DNA of 64,000 nt from Nostoc sp. S4 (GTDB lineage Bacteria; Cyanobacteriota; Cyanobacteriia; Cyanobacteriales; Nostocaceae), in the NCBI GenBank assembly GCA_029379225.1, contig JAQYWR010000041.1:1-64000 (forward strand). Reading direction: 5' to 3'. Below, one piece after another: positions 47,345 through 57,166 of the stretch. The notes beneath the pieces are model-generated. The model was given only the letters and a program-made list of their open reading frames with translations. It did not search any database and was not told the origin of the DNA. Position 1 is the first letter of the stretch, and every line of letters starts with the position of its first letter. The position numbers were made by a program, and so were the translations under genes.

Positions 47345-48502
47345 ATGGCTAAAAAAATCCCTCTGTCCTGGCTACAACTAACAAGAGAAAAAACTCGCCT
47401 AGCTGTGGCTTTGGCAGGAATTGCTTTTGCTGATATTTTGATGTTTATGCAGCTCGGATTTCGGGATGCTTTGTATTATAGTAACGTTCGATTTCATAGC
47501 AGTTTGCAGGGCGATATCGTTTTAATTAACAGTCAATCTAGCGCTGTTTTGGCTATGAGGAGCTTTTCTCAACGACGATTATATAAAGCTTTAGAGTTAC
47601 CAACCGTCCAATCAGTACATCCTATATATTTAGATTATACAACCTGGAAGAATCCGATAACAGGTCGCCCTCGTAGTATCCTGATATTTGGCATGAATCC
47701 AGAAACTAACTTGCTCGATTTGCCTGGAGTTCAGGAAAATTTACACAAACTTGAACTACCAGATGTAGTTTTATTTGACCGTTCTTCTAGAGTCGAGTAT
47801 GGACCAATTGCTGCTAATTATGACCAAGGCAAGACGGTGACAGCAGAAGTACGAAGGCGGCGAATGAAAGTAGTAGGACTATTTACATTAGGTGCATCAT
47901 TTGGTGCAGATGGAAACTTAATTACTAGTGATATTAACTTTTTACGGATATTCAATAATCGTCAGAAAGGATTAATTGATATTGGGTTAATTAGATTGAA
48001 ACCGGGAGCAAATGCTAATACTGTTGCTGAGGAATTAAAAAAGTATTTACCTAAAGAAGAGGTAAATGTTTTAACTAAACAAGAATTTATTGACTTTGAG
48101 CGAAATTACTGGGCAAGTAGTACAGCTATCGGATTTATTTTCACACTGGGAACTATCATGGGTTTTATTGTCGGAACTGTAATTGTTTATCAAATCCTTT
48201 ATACAGAAGTTTCAGATCACTTAGCTGAGTACGCCACCCTCAAAGCCATAGGTTATACACATAACTATTTATTGAAAATTATTCTCCAAGAGGCTTTCCT
48301 ACTAGCAGTTTTAGGATATTTACCTGGAATAACTTTCGCTTTATTTATGTATCAAAGTGCAAGAAATGCAACACTTTTACCAGTATTTATGAGTTTTGAC
48401 CGTGCCACAAATGTGTTGATTTTGACTATAATTATGTGCTTTGTCTCTGGTGCGATCGCAGTCCGAAAATTACGTTCTGCCGATCCAGCAGATATTTTTT
48501 AA
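47345..48502 (+). CDS. devC: DevC-type ABC permease
   Basis: A 385-residue FtsX/MacB-like permease of the DevC family. It has an N-terminal membrane helix (LAVALAGIAFADILMFMQLG), a large periplasmic domain (about 45-270) and three C-terminal helices (GFIFTLGTIMGFIVGTVIVY, ILQEAFLLAVLGYLPGITFA, VLILTIIMCFVSGAIAVRKL). The end KLRSADPADIF is typical of DevC. It works with DevA (ATPase) and DevB (adaptor) as an exporter in the cytoplasmic membrane. It starts 24 bp after devB with ATG after TAATAATGG; no strong ribosome-binding site, which suggests coupling with devB. Family membership is clear; the exported compound is not. Confidence 0.9.
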   Translation: MAKKIPLSWLQLTREKTRLAVALAGIAFADILMFMQLGFRDALYYSNVRFHSSLQGDIVLINSQSSAVLAMRSFSQRRLYKALELPTVQSVHPIYLDYTTWKNPITGRPRSILIFGMNPETNLLDLPGVQENLHKLELPDVVLFDRSSRVEYGPIAANYDQGKTVTAEVRRRRMKVVGLFTLGASFGADGNLITSDINFLRIFNNRQKGLIDIGLIRLKPGANANTVAEELKKYLPKEEVNVLTKQEFIDFERNYWASSTAIGFIFTLGTIMGFIVGTVIVYQILYTEVSDHLAEYATLKAIGYTHNYLLKIILQEAFLLAVLGYLPGITFALFMYQSARNATLLPVFMSFDRATNVLILTIIMCFVSGAIAVRKLRSADPADIF

Positions 48503-48584
48503 TCAAGTAATAATTAAGCAGCCCTAATTCTTAGCAATCAATACAGTTAAGTCTGAGAAATGTTAACTCATAGCTTACAAATTT

Positions 48585-49295
48585 ATGAAGAGACAAGAAC
48601 CTGTAATTGCCATTAAAAACCTGAATCATTACTATGGCAAAGGCGCACTGAGAAAACAAATTTTATTTGACATCAACCTAGAAATCTATCCTAGTGAAAT
48701 TGTAATTATGACCGGGCCATCAGGTTCAGGTAAAACCACATTATTGAGCTTGATTGGTGGTTTGCGATCTGTACAAGAGGGAAGTTTGAAATTTTTAGGT
48801 GAAGAACTGTATGGTGTCAGTCAGAACAAACAAGTTCAGATGCGACGTAACATTGGTTATATTTTCCAAGCTCATAATTTGCTAGGGTTTTTGACTGCCA
48901 AGCAAAACGTACAAATGGCAGTAGAATTAAACGATCGCATTTCTCAAACAGAAGCAGTAGCTAAATCAGAAATGATGTTGCGGGCTGTTGGTTTAGAAGA
49001 AAGAATTAATTATTACCCAGACAATCTTTCTGGTGGTCAAAAACAAAGAATTGCGATCGCTCGCGCCTTAGTGAATCGTCCTCCTCTAGTCCTAGCAGAT
49101 GAACCAACAGCCGCATTAGATAAACAATCAGGACGCGATGTTGTAGAAATAATGCAGAGCCTAGCTAAAAATCAGGGAACTACTATCTTATTAGTCACAC
49201 ATGACAACCGCATTTTAGACATCGCCGATCGCATCGTAGAAATGGAAGATGGTCTATTAACACGTAATTCTTCAAATACATTTATTCAGTCATAA
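48585..49295 (+). CDS. devA: DevA-type ABC ATPase
   Basis: A 236-residue MacB-like ATPase that powers the DevBC exporter. It shows Walker A MTGPSGSGKTTLLSLIGGLR, the Q-loop GYIFQAHNLLGFLTAKQNV, signature NLSGGQKQRIAIARALVNRP, Walker B LVLADEPTAALD and the switch His in LLVTHDNRILDIADRIVEME. N-terminal IAIKNLNHYYGKGALRKQIL is typical of DevA. It lies 82 bp after devC and is the last gene of the operon. The 3' flank carries TCATTTGTC-type repeats between it and the convergent hypothetical gene, which may end transcription. Confidence 0.92.
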   Translation: MKRQEPVIAIKNLNHYYGKGALRKQILFDINLEIYPSEIVIMTGPSGSGKTTLLSLIGGLRSVQEGSLKFLGEELYGVSQNKQVQMRRNIGYIFQAHNLLGFLTAKQNVQMAVELNDRISQTEAVAKSEMMLRAVGLEERINYYPDNLSGGQKQRIAIARALVNRPPLVLADEPTAALDKQSGRDVVEIMQSLAKNQGTTILLVTHDNRILDIADRIVEMEDGLLTRNSSNTFIQS

Positions 49296-49392
49296 TTTTG
49301 GTGTCATTTGTCTTTTGTTCTTTGTCATTTGTCCTTTGTCCTTTGCAAATAACTAATAACTAATAACTGATGACTAATGACAATCACAATTA

Positions 49393-50211
49393 TTATTTAG
49401 TTGAACCTGATTTTTTTATTCCAGGTTGGTTTGGCGGAGTTAGAGCATTTGGTTGGCGACTAGTGCGAAAAGTCACATTCACGCCTTCATTTGATTGCTC
49501 TAGCACCAATAAAGGTGTAGGCTTAGCCTTTTGATCCCAATGCATAGTGGCAATCCGACCTTGAATTGTTGGTTGCCAACTATCTTCATCTTCTATAGGA
49601 CTTAAATAAGTTTCTATACAGTCAATAATTTGACTAATAGTTGCAGAAGTTGCTTGTGTTGGTAACTTCATTAAACGGACTTGAATACGAAACAGTACAC
49701 GCCTAGCAGAGTTTGATGGAGTACCAGTTTCATATTCTACATCAAAAATTTCATCCACCTGCCGACCGGCACTGTTAGCAATTCCAACTGTTCCCTGTTG
49801 GGATTGATTTGGACGCAGAGCTTGAGAAATTTTATCTTTGACTTTAATCTTTACTTGATTAAGAATTGCAAAGTGAAACACTTCCTCTGACATCCGCATT
49901 CGCAGATAATCTAGGTTAAAATCCCGTGAGTTGACTAAATCGGGATTAGTCTCCATTTTGCGAATTGTTTCTAGGGCGAGCTTAAATTTTTTTTCTAATT
50001 CTCGCGTGCGAAATTGTTCAAACTTAAGTTTTTTTTCCAGTTGATTTATCTGGAGCTTACTATACACAATCAAAGCAATCACTACTAAAGCCAGTCCTCC
50101 AGAGGTTATCACCAAAAATGGTGGTGTTTGAGGATTACTCGCTGGCACTTCTTGGGATGCCTTTTTAGTCTTTGTCCCGGAGGATTGGGCAAGAAACATC
50201 GAAGTGGGCAT
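49393..50211 (-). CDS. membrane-anchored coiled-coil hypothetical protein
   Basis: I do not recognise this 272-residue protein. A hydrophobic segment at about 32-50 (PFLVITSGGLALVVIALIVY) anchors it. A coiled coil follows (INQLEKKLKFEQFRTRELEK), then a domain with conserved-looking segments SRDFNLDYLRMRMSEEVFHF and IFDVEYETGTPSNSARRVLF. The C-terminal part contains a MHWDQKAKPTPLLVLEQSNE strand-rich stretch, then a Pro/Asn-rich tail. The composition suggests a conserved cyanobacterial membrane protein with a soluble domain. It is convergent with devA and divergent from the HAD phosphatase gene. No functional clue from context. Confidence 0.7.
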   Translation of the reverse strand: MPTSMFLAQSSGTKTKKASQEVPASNPQTPPFLVITSGGLALVVIALIVYSKLQINQLEKKLKFEQFRTRELEKKFKLALETIRKMETNPDLVNSRDFNLDYLRMRMSEEVFHFAILNQVKIKVKDKISQALRPNQSQQGTVGIANSAGRQVDEIFDVEYETGTPSNSARRVLFRIQVRLMKLPTQATSATISQIIDCIETYLSPIEDEDSWQPTIQGRIATMHWDQKAKPTPLLVLEQSNEGVNVTFRTSRQPNALTPPNQPGIKKSGSTK

Positions 50212-50316
50212 GGTTGGGAAACTGAAAAACTTGACTCCTAATGTTTAGGATGCCCAAATCTTTAAGACCATCTTGCTGTATGATTAATATTTTTTACAGC
50301 TTTTTATAAACTGCAT

Positions 50317-51114
50317 ATGTCAAAACATCTGAGCCTCACTGCCGTGTCTGAGGTTTCATCTAGTTGTCTGGCTAATATTCGTCTGATTGCCACAGATATG
50401 GATGGCACGCTGACTAGACGAGGAAAATTTACTCCTGCACTGCTGCAAGCTTTAGAGAATTTAGCAGCAGCTAACATTAAGGTACTGATTGTCACAGGAC
50501 GTTCTGCTGGGTGGGTGAGTGGATTGAGTAGTTTGATGCCAGTGGCAGGTGCTATGGCAGAAAATGGCGGTTTGTACTTTGGGACTGGGAACCAGAAACC
50601 AATAGTCTTAACACCGATTTCCGATTTAGCTGAGCATCGCCAGCACTTGGCTGCGACTTTTGAAAAGTTAAAAACTCAATTTCCCCAAATCCAAGAATCT
50701 GCTGATAACTGCTTCCGCATCACCGATTGGACTTTTGACGTAGCTACTTTGAATCAAGATGAACTCCAAACCCTAGATCGTCTCTGTCAACAAATGGGTT
50801 GGGGATTTACCTACAGTAACGTGCAGTGTCACATTAAACCCCAAGGACAAGATAAAGCCGTAGGATTATTAGAGGTATTGCGCGAATACTTGCCTGATTA
50901 CTTACCAGAACAAATTCTCACCGTAGGCGATAGTCCCAATGATGAAAGTTTATTCAATCGCCGTTATTTTCCAGTTTCTGTAGGCGTGGCAAACGTGCTG
51001 GAATATGTAGATAAGTTACAAAATCAGCCTGCTTATATTACTGCTGCTGCCGAAGTCGAAGGATTCTGTGAGTTATCTAGTTACATTTTACAAAGCTTGC
51101 CTATCCCAAATTAG
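50317..51114 (+). CDS. HAD-superfamily hydrolase (Cof/subclass IIB-like)
   Basis: A 265-residue phosphatase. Motif I is LIATDMDGTLTRRGKFTPAL (nucleophile Asp and acid-base Asp); motif II is KVLIVTGRSAGWV (Thr); the cap domain lies at about 95-195; motif III/IV includes PQGQDKAVGLLEVL (Lys) and ILTVGDSPNDESLFNRRYFP. This arrangement fits HAD subclass IIB, whose members act on sugar phosphates, nucleotides or similar small phosphates; the sequence does not say which. The ATG at 50317 gives a 25-residue N-terminal extension before the first motif. The neighbour downstream is a Uma2 family gene; there is no metabolic context. Confidence 0.85.
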   Translation: MSKHLSLTAVSEVSSSCLANIRLIATDMDGTLTRRGKFTPALLQALENLAAANIKVLIVTGRSAGWVSGLSSLMPVAGAMAENGGLYFGTGNQKPIVLTPISDLAEHRQHLAATFEKLKTQFPQIQESADNCFRITDWTFDVATLNQDELQTLDRLCQQMGWGFTYSNVQCHIKPQGQDKAVGLLEVLREYLPDYLPEQILTVGDSPNDESLFNRRYFPVSVGVANVLEYVDKLQNQPAYITAAAEVEGFCELSSYILQSLPIPN

Positions 51115-51164
51115 AGACAATCATACTTGCTCTAAAATAATCTTGTAGCACTGATTTTACAACC

Positions 51165-51923
51165 ATGACAGCTATACCTGTTGGTGTCGAATCAGAAATT
51201 TTCTACCCCAGTGCTGATGGTCAACCGGTGGCAGAAACTTACGACCACCTTTATGCTTTGCTAACTACCCTAGAAGTACTCAAACAGTATTTGGCAGATC
51301 GTCAGGCAACAGTATTAGCAAATCAGTTTCTTTACTATGCACAAGGTTTTCCCAAGTTACGGGTAGCTCCAGATGTGATGGTGATTTTTGATGTTGCATC
51401 CGGCGGTCGGGATAACTATAAAATTTGGGAAGAGGGTCAAGTACCAACAGTGATTTTTGAAATGACATCCTTTGGTACTAAAGGACAGGACGAAATCTTC
51501 AAAAAGACGCTTTATGAGCAGTTGGGTGTTAAAGAATACTGGCTATTTGACCCGAAAGTCGAGTGGGTAGAACAACAGTTACGCGGCTATCGACTGCGGG
51601 GAGAAATCTACGAATCTATAGAAGATGGACGCAGTGAACCACTACAACTGCGTTTAGTGATTGAAGGAAAGCTAATTGCGTTTTATCGAGAGGATACAGG
51701 GGAAAAATTATTAATTGCCGATGAATTGGTAGAAGCTTTACAGCAGGAAGTTTTAGCAAGGCAACAAGCAGAAGAACGTGCAGAAGTTGAAAGCCAACGT
51801 GCAGAAGTTGAACGTCAACGCGCAGAAGTTGAACACCAACGCGCAGAACAAGCACAATTGCAGATTGAGCAATTAAAGGCAAAGTTGCGATCGCTCAATG
51901 TAGACCCTGATACTATTGAGTAA
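51165..51923 (+). CDS. Uma2/DUF820 family endonuclease-like protein with coiled-coil tail
   Basis: A 252-residue protein of the Uma2 family, PD-(D/E)xK nuclease fold, very abundant in cyanobacteria; activity is rarely shown. The core (about 10-175) includes RVAPDVMVIFDVASGGRDNY, VPTVIFEMTSFGTKGQDEIF and KKTLYEQLGVKEYWLFDPKV, carrying the acidic and Lys residues of the active site. The C-terminus (about 200-252) is a coiled coil of tandem 8-residue units (RAEVESQ, RAEVERQ, RAEVEHQ) encoded by 24-bp tandem repeats, ending AQLQIEQLKAKLRSLNVDPD. The ATG at 51165 gives the usual family start. Following DNA is repeat-like. Confidence 0.85.
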   Translation: MTAIPVGVESEIFYPSADGQPVAETYDHLYALLTTLEVLKQYLADRQATVLANQFLYYAQGFPKLRVAPDVMVIFDVASGGRDNYKIWEEGQVPTVIFEMTSFGTKGQDEIFKKTLYEQLGVKEYWLFDPKVEWVEQQLRGYRLRGEIYESIEDGRSEPLQLRLVIEGKLIAFYREDTGEKLLIADELVEALQQEVLARQQAEERAEVESQRAEVERQRAEVEHQRAEQAQLQIEQLKAKLRSLNVDPDTIE

Positions 51924-52163
51924 ATTTTTTGTAACATTAATTACGAATTGCGAATTACGAATTATTATCAAGTCAAATTTATTACTTTAGACATATTAAA
52001 ATAAATGGATGTCTAGCATGTTTCAATCTATCACCTAGAAACGTTAAGTGAGTAACCGATACTTCAAAAAAGAGAGGTTAGGGCTTATTTCTAACTTCCA
52101 CCAGAAAGTACAAAACCAAATATAGAGTCAATAATTTACCTTTAAGTATTGAGGTATAAAACC

Positions 52164-52331
52164 ATGCAAGAAATTGAAAGATTTTTTAGTAACTTATTCA
52201 GTAGTATAGTCAACCGCTTTAAATATTCTGCAATGGACGCTACTGAGCGAAAAATTAAAGAAACCGTTGACCAACAGGTTGAACAACATCGACAAAGATC
52301 CAAGCCTAAGGATCGAGAAGACGCTCAGTAG
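52164..52331 (+). CDS. small hypothetical protein
   Basis: A 55-residue hydrophilic protein starting at the ATG 52164 (the track start is a TTG). It reads MQEIERFFSNLFSSIVNRFK then a charged helical tail with EVDQQVEQHRQRSKPKDRED-like sequence. I do not recognise it. It is followed 100 bp later by a strong intrinsic terminator, which supports a real short transcript. Its place upstream of the first Ser/Thr kinase gene may be coincidental. Confidence 0.5.
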   Translation: MQEIERFFSNLFSSIVNRFKYSAMDATERKIKETVDQQVEQHRQRSKPKDREDAQ

Positions 52332-52694
52332 AGAAATTTTTTGATGGGAAATTTAAATCAGCCAACATTGGTAACTGTTAAAATCAGTCTGTTAAACGGT
52401 AATACCATTGGTAAAAATTTTTACTAAAAGCATAGCGCTTCCCAATTGTTGAGTGGGCAGCGCTATTTTTAGATCTTACTCTCTCACAGGTATTATATTC
52501 AGTAATCTTTATATTGCTACTAAGAAAAAATCAGATAAGTAAGCGGACATAATAAAATGTAAAATCCAAACTAACGAAACCTTATACTGTTGAGGGTTTT
52601 ACCTTCTGCCTCCAGCAAGAACTGCCTTCTACTTACAAACTAAAGTAGATAGAACAATACCGTAAAACAGCCTTATAATTACCAGTACTAATTT
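52332..52694. other. intergenic region with terminator, before the first Ser/Thr kinase
   Basis: This 363-bp stretch contains the intrinsic terminator at 52432-52470 and then an AT-rich promoter region for the kinase at 52695. No further gene or RNA fold is visible. Confidence 0.6.
52432..52470 (+). terminator. intrinsic terminator
   Basis: ATAGCGCTTCCCA pairs with TGGGCAGCGCTAT (12 of 13 positions) around a 9-base loop and is followed by TTTTT. It would end transcripts from the small gene at 52164. Confidence 0.85.
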
Positions 52695-54359
52695 ATGCAA
52701 ACATTGCTAAACAACCGCTATCGAGTTATTCGGACTTTAGGAAGCGGTGGGTTTGGTGAGACTTTCTTAGCGGAAGATACGCAAATGCCTTCCAACCGGC
52801 GTTGTGTAATTAAGCAGCTAAGACCAATTCAAAATAACCCGCAGATTTATCAGTTGGTGCAAGAAAGATTCCAACGAGAAGCAGCAATTTTAGAAGACTT
52901 AGGCGGTATAAGTAACCAAATTCCCACCTTATATGCTTACTTCCAATCAGATGGACAATTCTACTTGGTTCAAGAGTGGATAGAAGGTGATACCTTAACA
53001 GCGAAAGTCCACGAACAAGGGTTATTGAGTGAGAGTGCCGTTAGAGAAATATTAATACATTTATTACCAGTACTAGAACAAGTACACAATCACCGGATTG
53101 TGCATCGAGATATCAAGCCAGATAACATCATTTTGCGTCATCGAGACCATAAGGCGGTACTGATTGATTTCGGTGCTGTCCGCGAATCAATGGGAACAGT
53201 GGTGAATTCCCAAGGGTTACCTACAAGTTCGATTGTGATTGGTACGCCGGGATATATGCCAAGCGAACAAGCCGCAGGTAGACCAGTTTATTCGAGTGAT
53301 TTATATAGTTTAGGAATTACAGCAATTTATCTTCTTACGGGAAAACAGCCACATGAATTGGAGACAGATTCGCGTAGTGGAGAAATTATTTGGCACAGAT
53401 ATGCTTTGAGTGTTAGTCCTACATTAGCAGGAGTCATAGATCGAGCGATCGCCTATCATCCACGCGATCGCTTTGCCACAGCCAGAGAAATGTTTGACGC
53501 TTTACAATTTGGGTCAGTTCCTCCAACAGTACCTTACAATCAACCGCTAGTTCCGCCAACAACACCTTATAACCAACCACCAGTTCCGCCAACAGCACCT
53601 TACAATCAACCGCCAGTAGTGAGGGTACAGCCTCATGCAACATTACAAAATACGGTTGCTGTTAGTCCAGGTTCTTCCAGTCAACCTAGCAATCAAAGTA
53701 GTGGACACAAGGGAATCCTTCTGGGTAGTTTAATTGCTGGTGGTTTGATTGCTACTTCTATAGTTGTTGGTTTTGCTCTCAATAGACCAAATCAATCAGT
53801 AGTACAGTCAAACGTTTCATCGGAATCTACCCCAACTCCCAACGAACAGTCAACCATCTCATCGGAATCTAGCCCAACTCCCAAAGAACCACAGAATACG
53901 CCCTCACCTACACAATCTCCAATTTTCAGTACTTCCGAACCCCAAGATAATACACCAGTGCGATCGCAATTGCCTAGCGCTACCCAATCTCCTCAAACTC
54001 CCTTATCAACCCAGCCACAAATCAATAGACCTTCACCTGAAGAAGCGGTGCAAAATTATTATGCAACTATTAATCAGGGTCAGTATCAAGCTGGATGGAA
54101 TCAGCTATCTCCTAGCTACCAAAATAATCGACGACTTCACCCAAATGGTTATCTTTCTTATATTGACTGGTGGGGCGGAAAGGTTCAAAGCGTAGATGTA
54201 GAACAAGTTAGTTTAGTAGAAGCAAATACAGAATTAGCTACGGTTGATGCTCAGTTTAAATACGTGATGAAAACTGGCAAAATAGTTCCTGGTTCTGTAC
54301 GCTTTTTTCTTTTATGGGATGCCCAAAATAACAGGTGGGTTGTTAGTGATACCAAGTAG
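52695..54359 (+). CDS. membrane Ser/Thr protein kinase with extracytoplasmic domain
   Basis: A 554-residue Hanks-type kinase. The catalytic domain (about 9-270) has LGSGGFGETFLAEDTQ, RCVIKQLRPI (Lys), IVHRDIKPDNIILRH (near 135), VLIDFGAVRESMG (DFG) and GTPGYMPSEQAAGRPVYSSD. A Pro-rich linker follows with near-perfect repeats of PYNQPPVPPTAPYNQ. A membrane helix (GILLGSLIAGGLIATSIVVG) at about 340-362 and a Ser/Thr/Pro-rich stalk precede a C-terminal domain of about 105 residues (EEAVQNYYATINQGQYQAGW, NQLSPSYQNNRRLHPNGYLS) that looks like an NTF2-like fold, probably a periplasmic sensor. The gene is tail to tail with the FHA-ABC gene, 7 bp apart. It is the first of two closely related kinases flanking that gene. 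Confidence 0.93.
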   Translation: MQTLLNNRYRVIRTLGSGGFGETFLAEDTQMPSNRRCVIKQLRPIQNNPQIYQLVQERFQREAAILEDLGGISNQIPTLYAYFQSDGQFYLVQEWIEGDTLTAKVHEQGLLSESAVREILIHLLPVLEQVHNHRIVHRDIKPDNIILRHRDHKAVLIDFGAVRESMGTVVNSQGLPTSSIVIGTPGYMPSEQAAGRPVYSSDLYSLGITAIYLLTGKQPHELETDSRSGEIIWHRYALSVSPTLAGVIDRAIAYHPRDRFATAREMFDALQFGSVPPTVPYNQPLVPPTTPYNQPPVPPTAPYNQPPVVRVQPHATLQNTVAVSPGSSSQPSNQSSGHKGILLGSLIAGGLIATSIVVGFALNRPNQSVVQSNVSSESTPTPNEQSTISSESSPTPKEPQNTPSPTQSPIFSTSEPQDNTPVRSQLPSATQSPQTPLSTQPQINRPSPEEAVQNYYATINQGQYQAGWNQLSPSYQNNRRLHPNGYLSYIDWWGGKVQSVDVEQVSLVEANTELATVDAQFKYVMKTGKIVPGSVRFFLLWDAQNNRWVVSDTK

Positions 54360-54366
54360 TTGACTT

Positions 54367-56733
54367 TTAAAAAATATCTTTTCGCTTTTGCAAATAAAAA
54401 GTCACAGTTAGATAAATGAGTGTATGCAAGCATAAAATTCCCCAATTCAAACTCAAATTCGACCATGTTGCTTCATAAACAGGTGTTGGTTCAAATGGTT
54501 GGGGCACTGTATTGCCATCAGGTAATTTAATTGCTTCTGGAACCAGTTGATTAAGATTAACTAAAGCACCATAAGCTCCTACTGACCAACGGCTCAGCAT
54601 TAACCAAGAAACTTTACTAGCAATACCTTCCATTTTGAACAAAACGCCAGAAAAGATAAACTGAGGAAGTAACAACAGGGGTAAAGCACTATTTGCTTGA
54701 CTAGTATTTTTGACAAATGCTGAGACAAATAAACCAAGACTAATACTAGTTAAAAGAGTTAAAAATGTAGTAATACTTAATCCCCATTGCCAAGAAATTA
54801 ATTCTGGTTGCGGGGATTTAAAAAATATAAAAATCACTACTATCATTAACAGTGTTTGTAATCCTGCTAATACTGAAAGAATTGCGATTTTGGAACTAAG
54901 ATAAGCAAATAAACCCAAATTTACCAGCCTTTCTCGCAGGTAAATTGCTGACTCTTTGACAATTTCTTGTAATGAGCTAGAAAGTCCCACCCATAAAGCA
55001 GCACAAGTAAAGACGAATAACACACGCAAAGCTAAAGGTGCAAGAGTTGGATCGGGTTGTTCTCCTAATACTAAAGGGTCTTTATTTCGGATAGCGAATG
55101 TCATTAAACTAATACTAATAGGCGCTGTTAAAAGTGCTAAAGCGAGATTAACACGATCGCGCTTTTGAATTTGAAAGTAGCGTTGCGTCAAAATATTAAA
55201 TTGTTTGCCAAAAGAAATGCCATGACTGTGATTATTCACACTATCCGACTGGGGCGATTGAGTTCCAGAATTGAGATGATTATCTATATAGCGTCGATAA
55301 TCATCTGATTGCCGGAATTTAGTAGCTCGATCAATGATATTTTCTGGTTTTTCTAATTGATTATAAATATCGGCAAAGTCATCTTTGACATTAAAAAACT
55401 GTAAACATTGATCGGGAGGGCCAAAATAACATAGTCGTCCTCCTCGACCGAGAAAGACAACGCGATCGCACAATTTAATATTCGTCGTTGCATGAGTTAC
55501 CAAAATCACTGTGCGTCCCTGGTCAGCTAATTTCCGCAACAGCTGCATCATTTTTTTATCCAACCCTGGATCGAGTCCTGAAGTTGGTTCGTCTAAGAAA
55601 AATAACTTTGGATCGGCTAATAATTCCACGCCAATACTTACCCGTTTGCGCTGTCCTCCACTCAGTTGGGACACCTTTGCATCTTGACGATGGGACATTT
55701 CCACATCTTGTAAAGTCTTTTCCACCACCCGCGCCACATCAATATCTGGCGGTAGTCGCAGCTTGGCGGCGTAAGTTAAAACTTCAGACACGGTGAGTTC
55801 TTGGTGAATAATATCGTCTTGAGGCACATAACCAATATGCGTGCGGTACATGTTGAAATTGTTCCGCAAATTTTCACCATTTAAATAGACTACACCTTGG
55901 GTTGTTTGCTCAACTCCTAGTAGTGTCCGCATCAAAGTTGACTTACCGGCACCACTTCCTCCCACTAAGGCGACAAACTGTCCTGGTTCAATTGGTATAG
56001 AAATATCATCCAATCGCCGCTTGTCTTTATCTTGAATTACTAAATTACAAGCATCCAAGCGAATTTGATTTCCTCGGTCGAGTATTTGTAATTCATCACC
56101 TCGCAGCACCAGCGTAAATGGCCCAATGCGAATTCTTGCTCCTGGTGACAATACAGCATTGCTATTAACTTTTTGCCCATTAATAAACACACCATTGGTA
56201 CTATAATCGCGGAGAATATAACGCCCTTGAGCATCAGTATCAATTGTGGCGTGGCGGCGAGAAACAGTAGGGGCTTCTAGAGGTAAAGTAGCATTGCGAT
56301 CGCGACCCAATAAAACTGACCGATTTTTCAAGGAAACCCTTTGCAACTCGTGTGTATTGTTAGCTGAGGGTTGGTTCTCATTATGGTATGTCAGTACTAT
56401 CTGGTCTTGAGAGTTTTGTCCAATGCGGATTTCTGTACCGTTTTTCAGGCTATAGCCAGATTTTGGAGTTACCCGAATTTGATTGATATAAAGCCCATTG
56501 GTACTGGGTTTGTCACCATTCCCGTCATAAATGCAGTAGTCTTCGCCATCTTTGCGTAAGAGGGCTTGATATCTGCCCACAAGTTGCCAATCTTGAGGGA
56601 CAACCAGATCGGCAAAAGTGCGATCGCGCCCCAATATATGTTGTTGCTCTTTTAGTTCAAAGTATAATACTGTACCCTTATTTTCTACTTTTAAATAAGA
56701 ATTTACACTTATATTATTTTTACCTGTATTCAT
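54367..56733 (-). CDS. ABC transporter with two N-terminal FHA domains (ABCG-like)
   Basis: A 788-residue half-transporter exporter. FHA1 (about 28-112: HILGRDRTFADLVV, NGLYINQIRVTP) is diverged at the usual Ser-His-containing loop (WQLVGRYQAL). FHA2 (about 138-215) is canonical: VLLGRDRNATLPLEAPTVSR, RHATIDTDAQGRYILRDYST, NGVFINGQKV. The ABC domain has Walker A LVGGSGAGKSTLMRTLLGVE near 259, signature QLSGGQRKRVSIGVELLADP, Walker B LFFLDEPTSGLDPGLDKKMM, and a THATTN switch. The C-terminal half is an ABC2-type membrane domain with six helices. FHA domains bind phosphothreonine, so kinase input is expected; both flanking genes are Ser/Thr kinases. The overall plan matches mycobacterial Rv1747, an exporter phosphorylated by PknF. 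The substrate is unknown, possibly a lipid-linked molecule. Confidence 0.92.
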   Translation of the reverse strand: MNTGKNNISVNSYLKVENKGTVLYFELKEQQHILGRDRTFADLVVPQDWQLVGRYQALLRKDGEDYCIYDGNGDKPSTNGLYINQIRVTPKSGYSLKNGTEIRIGQNSQDQIVLTYHNENQPSANNTHELQRVSLKNRSVLLGRDRNATLPLEAPTVSRRHATIDTDAQGRYILRDYSTNGVFINGQKVNSNAVLSPGARIRIGPFTLVLRGDELQILDRGNQIRLDACNLVIQDKDKRRLDDISIPIEPGQFVALVGGSGAGKSTLMRTLLGVEQTTQGVVYLNGENLRNNFNMYRTHIGYVPQDDIIHQELTVSEVLTYAAKLRLPPDIDVARVVEKTLQDVEMSHRQDAKVSQLSGGQRKRVSIGVELLADPKLFFLDEPTSGLDPGLDKKMMQLLRKLADQGRTVILVTHATTNIKLCDRVVFLGRGGRLCYFGPPDQCLQFFNVKDDFADIYNQLEKPENIIDRATKFRQSDDYRRYIDNHLNSGTQSPQSDSVNNHSHGISFGKQFNILTQRYFQIQKRDRVNLALALLTAPISISLMTFAIRNKDPLVLGEQPDPTLAPLALRVLFVFTCAALWVGLSSSLQEIVKESAIYLRERLVNLGLFAYLSSKIAILSVLAGLQTLLMIVVIFIFFKSPQPELISWQWGLSITTFLTLLTSISLGLFVSAFVKNTSQANSALPLLLLPQFIFSGVLFKMEGIASKVSWLMLSRWSVGAYGALVNLNQLVPEAIKLPDGNTVPQPFEPTPVYEATWSNLSLNWGILCLHTLIYLTVTFYLQKRKDIF

Positions 56734-57166
56734 AAACTTAAGTTTGTTTTAAAATTATTGACTAAAGTTAATTCTTTCTCATTAAGATAAATATTTCATT
56801 GAATCTTCAGAAATTTTCAATTTAAATTAATATCAGTATATTTGCTAAAAGTTTAGTATTTAATTATGCTTAAATAATTAAAAGTTATTAATCTAGTTAA
56901 TTTGCGAATAAACAGCTCGCAAAAACCTGAGTATTGGCTTTGAAAGCAGAAAGGTGTCGTTGTAGTTGTATATCGTTAATTATTGTTAATCTAAATTATT
57001 TTACAGACCCAAACTCAGTTTCTTCATAAACCGCAGTTTGGACAGAAGTTAATTTATCAAATTAAATTATAGATAGATACTTAGCATTATCAGATTTCAC
57101 AGGTTAAACCCAAGATAAGTGATATATCTGATGTACATTGGAAAGGGCAAAATTTTGTAACTTTTC
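56734..57166. other. divergent promoter region between FHA-ABC and second kinase
   Basis: This 433-bp stretch is AT-rich and without a gene. It should hold divergent promoters for the FHA-ABC exporter (leftward) and the second Ser/Thr kinase (rightward). No operator or RNA fold is recognisable. Confidence 0.5.
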
